From Candidatus Cardinium hertigii (GTDB lineage Bacteria > Bacteroidota > Bacteroidia > Cytophagales > Amoebophilaceae): a stretch of 64,000 bases of DNA. Below, one piece after another: positions 48,926 through 57,918 of the stretch. The notes beneath the pieces are model-generated. The model did no database searches. It had not been told where the DNA came from and saw only the letters and a program-made list of their open reading frames with translations. The translations under genes were made by a program, and so were the position numbers. The stretch covers positions 310,001 to 374,000 of the forward strand of contig NZ_CP029619.1 of NCBI RefSeq assembly GCF_003176915.1, written 5' to 3'. Numbering within the stretch: position 1 is the first letter of the stretch; each line of letters begins with the position of its first letter.

Positions 48926-49060
48926 TTATGTTTTGATTGGGAGCTTCATAGCATCTAAAGTTGCCTTGGCTTGCGTAAAATTACCCAAACGCATAAAACT
49001 ATTTGCCATTAATAAAAAGTCTGATCTACATTATTTATATAATAAGGGTATTTTTCTATA
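48926..49060 (-). pseudogene. Helical-repeat (TPR-like) gene remnant
   Basis: On the minus strand a frame ends SDFLLMANSFMRLGNFTQAK, then ATLDAMKLPIKT and a stop. The MANSFMRLGNFTQA pattern resembles a tetratricopeptide helix pair. Upstream of it the frame is broken by stops, although pieces such as LIEKYPYY continue in another frame. The remaining bases of the 48821-49329 gap show nothing else that I can identify. Confidence 0.35.
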
Positions 49061-49329
49061 AGCGTAGATAAGCTATTTTAGGAATCGGGGATATGCTTGT
49101 AAATGTAAACGCCATATGCACCAATAGGTGCTTGTAATCTACTATTCCTTAACTTTTAACTTGCCAATATCGTAAGCAATAAGAAAATTTTGCTTCAAAA
49201 ATGTTTTTAGCATAGCTTATCTTTTTCTCATAAAGGGCAGCTACTGTTTATGAAAATACAAAATTGGTAACTAGTTTGTCCTTTTAATGCTCCTTGCTCT
49301 ATTCCCTAACAAAAGTAAGGAGTCTATTG

Positions 49330-49926
49330 CTAACCGCGCGTGTTAGATAAAATTTTTTCACATATCTGCTTCATTTCTGTTATCCATTCCTTCGTTATGT
49401 TGTGTTTTTCACCCCATGGGACATAGAACAGCAGTGTTTCTTGGGCGATGCGTTGCTGATCTTTCCATTTATGTATGGATAATGTACGCATATTATGTAA
49501 CCTATCGGCCAATTTTATTTGCACTGCCCGTACATCATCGCATTGGTTCAGCCTATTTTTCTTTTCCTCTTTGTCCAGTTTCCAGGGGTACCCATTGGTA
49601 TTATAATGGGTAACTTGGTCTACCAGTGTAGCCACTTCTGCCCCATGCATAAGTTCTACTTGATGAAGCGTAACAGGGGTGTCCTCTACGACATCGTGCA
49701 ATAGCCCAGCTAGCAATGTTATAGGTGGTAACTGTTAGCAATTAGTTTAGCTACGGCTATAGGATGCGTGTAGTAGGGTTCCCCCGATTGGCGCATGACC
49801 AGCCCATGTGCATTTTTAATAAATGCAATGACAGGAATAATTTTTTCTTTAGTTAAAGTAGTGCTATTGGCAAGCAATGCAATCAATTCATTTTCTTGTG
49901 CGATGCTATCAGCCGTTTCAGCCTGC
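49330..49926 (-). pseudogene. SpoT-type HD half of a split symporter-family gene
   Basis: Minus-strand sequence starting AETADSIAQENELIALL at the left of the dnaX junction and running to a stop at 49330. It contains SGEPYYTHPIAVAKLI, then a single-base frameshift near 49733, then LLAGLLHDVVEDTPVTLHQVE and VQIKLADRLHNMRTLS. It is more diverged from the array copies than they are from one another. The matching kinase-like half, also diverged and on the same strand, lies at 55191-56056. The frameshift removes a continuous HD domain; a shorter 128-residue frame from 49716 lacks the first His. Confidence 0.8.
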
Positions 49927-51491
49927 TTATCAACTGTTTACACATTACAGAAGAAGTAGAGCCCTGTAACCATTGTAGGCATTGCATAAACTTTGCCGAT
50001 AGTAGCCCTATGAATATCTACGAATTAGACGCGGCTTCTAACAATGCTGTAGAAGATATTCGAGCATTAGTGGATCAAGTACGTTATGTTCCTCAGATGG
50101 GCAAATACAAAATATACATTATAGATGAGGTGCATATGCTATCTAATGCAGCCTTTAATGCCTTTCTTAAAACATTGGAAGAGCCCCCTAATTATGTTTT
50201 ATTTATACTGGCTACTACAGAACGGCATAAGGTGCTTCCTACTATTTTATCGCGCTGTCAAATATTTAATTTTAACAGTATAAAAATAGATAATATTGTT
50301 GATCAGTTAAAATTAATAGCTAAGCAAGAATCTATTGCCTATGAAGTAGCTGCCTTACAACTCATTGCACAAAAAGCAGAAGGTGCTATGCGTGATGCGC
50401 TTTCCATGTTTGATATAATAGCTACTGCTATAGGTCAAAGCGGGACAATTACGTATAATGAAGCATCTGCTCATTTGCAACATTTGGACTATGCTTATTA
50501 TTTTAGATGTACGGAATCTTTTTTAAAGCAAGATATTCCTGCGTTGCTTTCCATTTATGATGCTATTTTACGTGCTGGATTTAACGGGCGCCATTTTTTA
50601 GCAGGATTAGGGGAGCATTTGCGTAATTTACTGGTCTGTAAAGATCAAGTTTCACTTCCGTTATTGGAAGTTCCTGACCCCATAAGGCCACAATATGCTG
50701 AATATGCTGTTAAATGCAGCATGCGTTTTTTATTAGATGCTTTAGCACGTCTAAATCAATATATATTAAATTACCAAGCCAGCCAGCATAAGAGACTGCA
50801 CGTAGAGCTTTTTCTTATTGAGTTAGCAACTGTAGTAGAAGCTACTGACGCAGCAGTAGTGCTCGATAAGTCAGGTAGTATAAAAAAAAAAATAGTACCC
50901 CCACCTAAACCCAATACTTGTATACAACCACCTTCAGTAGATAATGGTATTGCATGCCACATTCAACCTAAAAGCCAAAATAACAGGTCTTTACCAGGTA
51001 ATAAGGTAATTATACAGGCAGCAGTAACAGAGCAGCTTCCTACCTTAGCAGATCTAAAAAAAACGTTAACCGAAACAGAAGCATTAATTACTGCTAAACA
51101 AGCATCCACTGTAAAAGCGGAAGTAGCATTTCCTCCAGTGAAGCAAAAGGTAGAAGCAGCGTTGACTTATTACAAGGAACAGCTTAAGAAGAAAGGAATG
51201 ATAGCTGATTATCAACTTATTAGTCAGCCAATAAAAGTACAAGATAGGGTAGTTTCCATTACATTGATCAATCCTGTTCAAGAAGCTATGCTACAAAACC
51301 TCAAGGAGGATCTTTTAGCTTTCTTACGTAAGACGTTACATTGTTCTGATATAATCATTCAAGGTATTTTAGTAGAGGAAATTGCATCTAAAAGACCTTA
51401 TACGGATCAAGAAAAATTAAGCTATTTAAGTAAAAAAAATGCTTTTATAGCCTTACTACAAGAAAAATTGATGTTAGAGCTTGCTTATTAA
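49922..51491 (+). CDS. dnaX: DNA polymerase III gamma/tau subunit, 5'-truncated
   Basis: From LINCLHITEEVEPCNHCRHC onward the sequence is DnaX: a zinc-binding CNHCRHC, ELDAASNNAVEDIR, a Walker B IDEVHML, the LKTLEEPPNYVLFILATTE sensor region, RCQIFNF, then the domain III and tau-like tail. The first 50 or so residues with the Walker A loop GxxGxGKT are missing. The ORF that a gene finder would report starts at 49896 within antisense HD sequence, so its first 10 or so residues are not DnaX. The clamp-loader ATPase made from this gene could not bind ATP. An intact copy is expected elsewhere, because dnaX is normally essential, unless the assembly is wrong at 49926. Confidence 0.85.
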
Positions 51492-51497
51492 TGCTAC

Positions 51498-51522
51498 CAC
51501 ATGCAAAAGTTTTAAGCATGTG
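51498..51522 (+). terminator. Hairpin after dnaX
   Basis: A 7-bp perfect stem CACATGC / GCATGTG with an 11-base loop begins 7 bases after the dnaX stop. There is no T run after it, so termination is only suggested by its position. Confidence 0.4.
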
Positions 51523-51559
51523 TAAAGTAGCCCCCGGTTTATATTGGTGTTTATCTCAA

Positions 51560-51708
51560 TTAAAGTGGTAATACAGTCTTTATGGCCTTTTTTGCCGCTA
51601 GATGTAAAGCAGTTTCGCCACGTTTATTTTGCTGGTTTACATCAGCTTTGTTCTGAATAATTAAATCAATGATTGGATCTATTAATAGATGAATGGAGTA
51701 CTTCTTCT
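51560..51708 (-). pseudogene. Ankyrin-repeat gene remnant
   Basis: On the minus strand the frame reads IDLIIQNKADVNQQNKRGET followed by ALHLAAKKAIKTVLPL and a stop. This contains a textbook ankyrin consensus (A-D-V-N-x-x-x-x-x-G-x-T-A-L-H-x-A-A). Only one full repeat and part of another remain and no start is visible. The rest of the 51492-51878 gap has no other recognised content. Confidence 0.65.
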
Positions 51709-51878
51709 TTTCAATCTGTTTATTGGATAGTTTATATGGATGAAATGTTCTCTTTAAGGGTAAAAAAGGGAGAGAAAGTGCATAAGTAGCATGTATAACC
51801 GATCAATCATCCTAGTTAAAAAGTATATCCCATAATTGATAGGAATAATTTGCTTTTTATAAAAAAAAACTGTACCAT

Positions 51879-52130
51879 ATGCTCTACAATGTTGGTATTA
51901 CGCCACCGTTAACTAGTGATGGAAAGTGGCCTATTACAGCTAACATGTGGACGGGATCTGTATCTGGTTGGACTAAGGCAAGTACTCAGCAGAAGGGGGA
52001 TATAGTTTCTGATGGTAATCATTGTGGTATAGCTGTAGATAGTACCTATACTATGGCGGCAGGAACTAATAAAATATACATGGATCAAGATATTAAAGGG
52101 GGAACCATACAACGTTGTGATACTGATTGA
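51879..52130 (+). pseudogene. NlpC/P60-CHAP-like amidase of pair 2, lacking its N-terminal half and cysteine
   Basis: 83 codons match the C-terminal half of the protein at 61206: LYNVGITPPLTSDGKWPITA, GDIVSDGNHCGIAVDSTYTM and GTIQRCDTD. The candidate catalytic His is kept. The block that carries the cysteine in the two relatives (PKCNLFV) is missing; the bases just upstream are an A tract, and fragments of the block appear to be deleted. No signal peptide remains. The gene should be inactive, whereas its downstream partner at 52277 is complete. Confidence 0.75.
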
Positions 52131-52276
52131 CAGTGATAATTAATAGTGACTTTAGTGAACGTATTTTTACGTATACTAAATCTTATGGAAAGAGGGAACC
52201 ATTCAGCGACAGCAGTTATGGATTATAGGTATGATAAAAATCATTTGTTACATTGAAATAATTATATACTTGGTAC

Positions 52277-53593
52277 ATGTATTTAAGCGCTACTCTAATT
52301 GTTTTTTTGATTTTGATGCCATGTTATCCATTAAAATCAAAAGTATATCTGATGCATAATGCGCATGACAGGGGGTATGTAGATTGGCCTTCTTGGGCTA
52401 TTTATTTATATCGTCATCCAGGTTATAAGCCTTACCAGCCGTTTACGGATATTAAAAAATATGGATGTAATTGGGGTAATTGGGTAACATTTCCTCAAAA
52501 AATTGAAGCTATACAAGCCAGAGTAGGTTATATGCATAATCCTTCTGCATTATTCCGGTCGAAAGATTTTTTAGTAATTTATAAGCACCCTGCTTATTAT
52601 AAGCAAGCTTTTTTAGATTATCTGGTAGACAAGCGGTATACTTTGGAGCAAAAAAAAATTGCTATATATGCCACTGTACGTTTGGGTTCCTTTTTATGTT
52701 GGGAAACCTATTACCAGCTATATAAGAAAAAAGAGATTGGCTTATCTCTTTTAGAGTTACTGCTTGCTATTAATTTGTCTTATCGTTTTGTAAATCCTCC
52801 AGAAAAGTTGATGAAAGAAGAATGCGTTTGCTTAGAACGTATTCAAAATAACATTCCAAAAGGTTCATCGTTGTATAATGCTATTAAATCTATATTAGAT
52901 CATCAATTTCCGAAGTCATGGTATAGGCATCGAATGTTTTGTGATAATCAAGATGCTTCACATGGTTATTATGTGGCTCCTTTTCCATTTTATGATATGC
53001 TTACGGATGCAGTAAGAGATAAAAAATATTGGCAAAATTGGCATATTACAGCTGATAGTCCAGTGGGTTTAGAGACGTATCCCTACTTTTTAGTAGTTAT
53101 AGAGCATCCTCAATATTATTATCCTGCCCATTTTGGTCCTTTTTCAAGTGCACAAGACGGAATAGCTATATTACGGGATAAAGGCTATACAGATGAAGAA
53201 AAATCTATGGCTATATTTGGGATGTCTCAATTAGGTGTATCATCTAGCTATGAGTCCTCCTTTTATTATGCTTGGATGATAGAACACGTCATAGAATGGT
53301 ATAAACAAGGACACATTTCGGTACACCATTTATTTCAATTGTTTGTATGTGATTTTCCTACATTTTATAAATATCCTTTTTTTATTATAGATTATAAAGA
53401 AGCAGCCATACAAGTAGCATTGAACAAATTTATTGCAGCGCCTACTATACCTGAAGGGCTCAAAGAAATTGCCCGTAAAGTTAAAAATGGAACGTTAGCT
53501 ACTAGAGAAGAAATGGCCTATATGGAGGGATATCGTACTTTTCGAAAAACCTATTTTACCTTGTATGAAACTATTTTTCCCCGTGATGCATAA
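52277..53593 (+). CDS. Secreted protein of unknown family, about 440 residues (paralog 2)
   Basis: 438 residues with a hydrophobic signal peptide (LSATLIVFLILMPCYP). It has the same conserved blocks as the 39742 product: DWPSWAIYLYRHPGY, GCNWGNWVTFPQKIEAIQAR, RSKDFLVIYKHPAYY, QKKIAIYAT, then FYKYPFFIIDY, LKEIARKVKNGTLATREEMA and YMEGYRTFRKTYFTLYETIFP at the C-terminus. The middle (about residues 150-330) is much less conserved. It lies 147 bases after the decayed amidase gene on the same strand. That it is intact while the enzyme is lost suggests a function that does not need the enzyme, for example protection against a related enzyme, but this is conjecture. Confidence 0.75.
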   Translation: MYLSATLIVFLILMPCYPLKSKVYLMHNAHDRGYVDWPSWAIYLYRHPGYKPYQPFTDIKKYGCNWGNWVTFPQKIEAIQARVGYMHNPSALFRSKDFLVIYKHPAYYKQAFLDYLVDKRYTLEQKKIAIYATVRLGSFLCWETYYQLYKKKEIGLSLLELLLAINLSYRFVNPPEKLMKEECVCLERIQNNIPKGSSLYNAIKSILDHQFPKSWYRHRMFCDNQDASHGYYVAPFPFYDMLTDAVRDKKYWQNWHITADSPVGLETYPYFLVVIEHPQYYYPAHFGPFSSAQDGIAILRDKGYTDEEKSMAIFGMSQLGVSSSYESSFYYAWMIEHVIEWYKQGHISVHHLFQLFVCDFPTFYKYPFFIIDYKEAAIQVALNKFIAAPTIPEGLKEIARKVKNGTLATREEMAYMEGYRTFRKTYFTLYETIFPRDA

Positions 53594-53609
53594 CGTAAAA
53601 ATTTATAAA

Positions 53610-54021
53610 TCTATTGGACCTGAAGGGGCAAAAATATTAGCTGAAGCATTGGGTAGGTAATAAGACAATTACAGGTATGGACCTATGTCGCAATCGTATT
53701 GGATATGAAGATGCAAAAGCATTGGCTAAAGTATTAACAGGCAATCGCGCAGTTACCTATCTTAATTTAAATGCTAATGGTATTGGCAATATAGCTGCAT
53801 TAGGAGTCGCATTGTATAAGCTATTAAAAGATAATCAATCAATTAAAAATATTGATTAAAGCTTCAATAGGATACGACTTGAATGGTAAAAAATTTAGTT
53901 ATAGCATTAAAAAATAGTACAATTTCAACTATTTACCTAAGCAATCAATCGTATTGATGCTAAAATTGTAAAAACATTAACTGAAGAAGTATCAAAAAGC
54001 AATCCACACTTGCAGCTGTAG
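53610..54021 (+). pseudogene. Leucine-rich-repeat (ribonuclease-inhibitor type) gene remnant
   Basis: Several LRR units can be read across frameshifts and stops: IGPEGAKILAEALG; then NKTITGMDLCRNRIGYEDAK, ALAKVLTGNRAVTYLNLNAN, GIGNIAALGVALYKLL; and at the end NRIDAKIVKTLTEEVSKSNP. The longest open part is 60 codons (53677-53859). This eukaryote-like repeat class is common in amoeba- and arthropod-associated symbionts, where it is often linked to host interaction. The gene is clearly broken here. Confidence 0.7.
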
Positions 54022-54043
54022 AAAGTGTTAGGGTAGCTAGGGT

Positions 54044-55465
54044 CTATGATGCAATAAATGGATAATCCGAAGTAGTCAATGGGAAGCGGCACATATAGGC
54101 ATTAACTATTTGTTTTACTTCCTTAATCTGGGAATCTTTGTCTTTATTTTTAAGCAGATAGTCTATCCACTCCACTATCAATGGCATATCCTTTTCTTTT
54201 AAGCCTCTGGTGGTAACAGCAGCTGTTCCCAAACGAATACCTGATGTGACTTGAGGCGTATTTTTATCAAAGGGAACCAAATTTCTATTTGTAATAATAT
54301 CCGCTTTTTCTAAAGCTGCTTCAGCTTCTTTTCCCGTAATATTTTGTTTAGAAAGATCAAGCACCAACAGGTGGTTATCAGTTCCTCCTGATAAAATATG
54401 ATATCCTGCATCTAGAAAGGCTTGTGCCATGGCTTGGGCATTTTTTTGTACTTGTTTAGCATAACATGTAAAACCATATGTCATAGCCTCATAAAAGGCA
54501 ATGGCTTTAGCTGCAATACCATGCTCTAATGGTCCTCCCTGTATACCAGGAAAAACAGCAGCATCAAGTAAGGCAGACATCTTATGTAATTGACCACTTT
54601 TATTGGTTTTACCCAAAGGATTATCAAAATCCTTTCCCATTAATAATAGGCCACCTCTGGGTCCTCGGAGGGTTTTGTGTGTCGTAGTGGTTACAAAATG
54701 ACAATAAGGAAAAGGATTGTTCAACAATCCTTGGCTAATAAGTCCAGCAGGATGGGAAATATCTGCCCATAAAAAGGCAGCTATTTCATCCGCAATAGTA
54801 CGCAATTGTAGATAATCCCAGTCGCGGCTATAAGCAGAAGCACCACAAATGATGATAGCAGGTTTTTCGCTTCTTGCTTTTTGGGCTACTGAATCCAAGT
54901 CAATATAACCTGTTTCTGGATTTACACCATAAAAAGAAGCCTGGTAAAGCTTACCAGAAAAATTTACAGGAGAACCATGGGTTAAATGACCCCCATGTGC
55001 TAAATTAAAACCTAAGATCTTATCTCCAGGCTTTAAAACAGCCATCAGTAATGCAGCATTAGCCTGAGAACCAGAATGTGGCTGCACATTTGCCCACTCT
55101 ACTTTAAATAGGTTTTTTGCACGTTCAATAGCCAATAATTCTATCTCATCTATGATATGGCATCCACCATAATAACGTTTCCCCGGTAGACCTTCTGCGT
55201 ACGCTAAGTAAACAGGATCGTAGTTTTTAAAGCGTATTACTTTTTGCCCCTCTATAGGTAATACATAGAGCGCCTGTATAGCATCAGCTGTTTCCTGAAT
55301 CGCTACGTAGCCCCCATGCGCCTCTACCGTTTGTCTGCATTCTATTTGGTAAAGGTGCTTTTCAGTTAGCGGAGCAGCTGTTACCCTTGGTTCGGCAATG
55401 CTGTAAACAGGTAACGTTTGAGGCAGCATCGTATCGGTAGTAAACCAAAAAACCAGCGCAGGCAA
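54044..55465 (-). CDS. glyA: Serine hydroxymethyltransferase, 5'-truncated and fused in frame to kinase-like sequence
   Basis: 473 codons from a TTG. Residues 1 to about 91 are the end of the symporter-family kinase-like module ([39 protein letters not shown]). From residue 92 the sequence is [54 protein letters not shown], and the PLP lysine in [14 protein letters not shown]. The first 50 or so residues of normal SHMT are replaced, but the conserved Glu and Tyr of the YAEG and RYYGG segment and the PLP lysine are kept. SHMT makes glycine and one-carbon units from serine in the cytosol. The open fusion frame could yield a chimera, but without the N-terminal arm dimerisation is doubtful. A start inside the SHMT part cannot be excluded. 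Confidence 0.8.
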   Translation of the reverse strand: MPALVFWFTTDTMLPQTLPVYSIAEPRVTAAPLTEKHLYQIECRQTVEAHGGYVAIQETADAIQALYVLPIEGQKVIRFKNYDPVYLAYAEGLPGKRYYGGCHIIDEIELLAIERAKNLFKVEWANVQPHSGSQANAALLMAVLKPGDKILGFNLAHGGHLTHGSPVNFSGKLYQASFYGVNPETGYIDLDSVAQKARSEKPAIIICGASAYSRDWDYLQLRTIADEIAAFLWADISHPAGLISQGLLNNPFPYCHFVTTTTHKTLRGPRGGLLLMGKDFDNPLGKTNKSGQLHKMSALLDAAVFPGIQGGPLEHGIAAKAIAFYEAMTYGFTCYAKQVQKNAQAMAQAFLDAGYHILSGGTDNHLLVLDLSKQNITGKEAEAALEKADIITNRNLVPFDKNTPQVTSGIRLGTAAVTTRGLKEKDMPLIVEWIDYLLKNKDKDSQIKEVKQIVNAYMCRFPLTTSDYPFIAS

Positions 55466-56056
55466 GCGCAGCGGCTCTGCTTAAGCAGGCGTATCCCTAT
55501 CGTAATTATACTGTAGCAGACTATCCGCAATAGTAGCTGTAACCGTATGCTCTACTGTTTGTGCACATTGACTCATTTCCCATAGGTTAAGCATCAAAAA
55601 ACATTCAAATAGCTCTGGGTAGACCCAGAGCTGCGTACGATTTGTTTGTTTGTGTAAGAGTAATTGTATGTCAGTATCTAACGTTCGTATGTGATCGTGT
55701 ACGGTTAGCAAGCAATCTTCCCATGCGATCCGTTTTATTTTGTTTTGATTCAATTCTATACCATGTCCCAATTGGGCTTTCCATAAGTGTAGTTTTCCAA
55801 ATTTATGTAGCTTGTTTAAAAAGTTACTAATATTTTTACTCAGTTTTTCTTGCCCATGGGTAGCAAGGTAGTGATAGGATTCCTCTAATGCATGGCTCAT
55901 TTCCAAGAGTAGTTGACTATCATGGGTAGCTCTAGCCTGGACCAGTTGGCTTGGTTGTAAATGGCTTCTAGTGAAATCCTATGCTCATAGGTTCTGGTAA
56001 GTTCTATTACCCTAAGTTTGGCAGTTGATTTGTCTCGTAAATACTTATAAATACTT
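55466..56056 (-). pseudogene. Kinase-like half of a split symporter-family gene
   Basis: Read on the minus strand from the IS end at 56056: KYLRDKSTAKLRVIELTRTY, EHRISLEAIYNQANWSR, a frameshift near 55925, then SQLLLEMSHALEE and a 141-codon frame (to 55481) that ends DTPA at a TAA. In frame beyond this stop the sequence continues as the start of the glyA fusion. It is diverged from the array copies (MSHALEE for MGHALQE, NQNKIKRIAWEDCLL). The symporter domain is missing because IS5-type sequence begins at 56057. Confidence 0.78.
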
Positions 56057-56480
56057 AGTCGTCCCTGAAGTATTATATATTTTCTTGTTATTCAATATAA
56101 AATTTATTAAATTTGTATTATTCAATAACCATTTTTTGAGTTTTTATATAAAAACCTTGCAAAATAGGCATGAAATCTAAGAAGATATATCCTAATTGTG
56201 GTAGGTTTTTTGAGCAACGTTTATCTAGTTTTCTTAACCCTAAACACGCTTTATTGCAGCTATCTGATTCGATTCCTTGGCAATGCTTGGAATCAGATTT
56301 AGATCGCCATTTTAGCTATGGCCTTGGGGCAGCCTCCTTTACCTATGCGTTTGATTGTAGGACTGCTCATTATAAGTCATATGTATCGTCTTTTTGATGA
56401 ACAAGTAGCAGCTAGATGGGTGGAAAATCCTTATTGGCAATACTTTTGTGGTTATAATTTTTTTCAGTTTAAAGTACTTT
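56057..56480 (+). mobile_element. IS5-family element, left end and N-terminal transposase fragment
   Basis: It starts with the terminal repeat AGTCGTCCCTGAAGTATTA at 56057. From 56170 a transposase N-terminus reads MKSKKIYPNCGRFFEQRLSS, DSIPWQCLESDLDRHFSYGL, then after a frameshift near 56325 GQPPLPMRLIVGLLIISHMY, LFDEQVAARWVENPYWQYFC, GYNFFQF. The WVENPYWQYFCG motif is typical of the DUF772 region of IS5-type transposases. It breaks off at about 56480 into symporter-family sequence, so the catalytic DDE part is missing. Confidence 0.85.
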
Positions 56481-56487
56481 TGCTACC

Positions 56488-57402
56488 TTGCAATACGGTT
56501 CGGCAGCAGAAACTGCGGCTGATCTCCCTTCCTTAACTTTACCTGCACTGGCTTTCTGTTTTAGTACGGATACAAGTCTACCAAACCTAAAACCTAGCTA
56601 TCGTATTACAGCAATGAACGCAAATATTACCCTACCTGCTAGTGAAGCGCAGTTTTATCAACTAGAAAGCAAACAAATCGTAGAAGCCCATGGAGGCTAT
56701 GTGGAAATAATAGAAAGTCCAACGCAGGTAAATTGTCTTTACGTATTCCCGCTGGATGGCCGTAACGTTATGCGCTTTAAAACGTATAATCCTGCTGATA
56801 TGATAGCTAATACCATAGCTGAAACAGCGGAAAGTTTAGCACAAGAGCAGGAATTGATAGGGTTACTCACTACACAAACTACGCTTAGCGCAGAACGTAT
56901 ACAGCAAACCATTGCCTTTATTAAAAACGCTCATGGTTTAGTACGGCGTAAATCAGGGGCCCCCTATTATACCCATCCCATGGCGGTGGCTAAACTGCTG
57001 TTAGAGGTTACCCAAGATCCCGACACCATCCTAGCGGGTTTGTTGCATGATATCGTAGAGAATACGCCTATTACACTTCATCAACTAGAATTGATGTATG
57101 GCAGTGCGATAGCTGCTGTGGTCGATCAGGTTACCCACTACAATACCAATGGGTATCCTTGGGAATTAGATAAGTTAGAAAATAAAAATATATTAAATCA
57201 ATGTAAGGATACACGTGTGGTACAAGTAAAGCTAGCAGATCGATTGCATAATATGCGTACGTTATCTGCCCGTAAGCCATCCGATCAACAGCGTATAGCG
57301 CAGGAAACCTTAGCTTTTTATATCCCGTGGGGAACAAAGCACCACGTACCTCAGCAATGGCTGACAGAAATGCAGCGCATTTGTGGACAGTTTCTTGTCT
57401 AA
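56488..57402 (+). pseudogene. Symporter-family fragment: end of kinase-like module plus complete HD domain
   Basis: 304 codons from a TTG, beginning QYGSAAETAADLPSLTLPAL and running to the family C-terminus. The HD domain is complete: SGAPYYTHPMAVA, LLHDIVENTPITL (Asn in place of Asp in the HDxxED motif), VVQVKLADRLHNMRTL. There is also a change EVAAVVDQ to AIAAVVDQ. The membrane half is lost at the IS5 junction. If translated it would be a soluble HD protein with an altered metal-site neighbour, but a start signal is not evident. Confidence 0.7.
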
Positions 57403-57918
57403 TCATCCTACATTCTAAATTGTATAACATGATTATTGTCCGTTTTTCAGAGATAAAGCTTATATCCTACTTACGTTTAAAGCATAAGAAACCATAACCG
57501 GAAACCTAAAATAGGATGTTTTAATCAAAAAGATTTTAACGGACCAGCTAGCTGCACAGGAAGGCTATCCTATTGGTAGTTATGCAAAAGATGTGGGGGA
57601 AAAGGATAGGGGTACAAACAAAATCGTGCGTAAATACACTCTAGGGGCTACCATTTAGCCGAATATTCTTCCATAACATAAGCCCATTGTAATAAAAAAT
57701 TGGGAAGTATTTCTCATTAGAAATCTAAATAAAATCTATACATTTCAGTAACTTTTAGATAGGACTTTTCCTCTTTGTAAAACTTTTGTTTTCTACAAAA
57801 AAGCAATCATACTATACGAGGTATATAAAAATAGGCCCCCATAATTTTTGCGTTTGGTCTTATTTATTTTGTAGACTATTACATTTAACCACTTAATGCT
57901 TCTTTGCAAGCTATCTTT
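57403..57918. other. 516-bp region without a recognised gene
   Basis: A short frame at about 57537-57658 (ILTDQLAAQEGYPIGSYAKD, then VGEKDRG and more) looks like a piece of coding sequence, but I cannot assign it. The remaining sequence is AT-rich and leads into the broken gene at 57919. Confidence 0.35.

Noticed and set aside
49896-49925. ATG at 49896 as the true start of dnaX
   Set aside because: The bases up to about 49926 are antisense HD-domain sequence, and the DnaX family begins about 50 residues further upstream with a Walker A loop that is not present.
57537-57658. A penicillin-binding or transposase fragment suggested by EGYPIGSY and VRKYTLGATI
   Set aside because: The matches are too short to choose between unrelated families, so the stretch is left unassigned.
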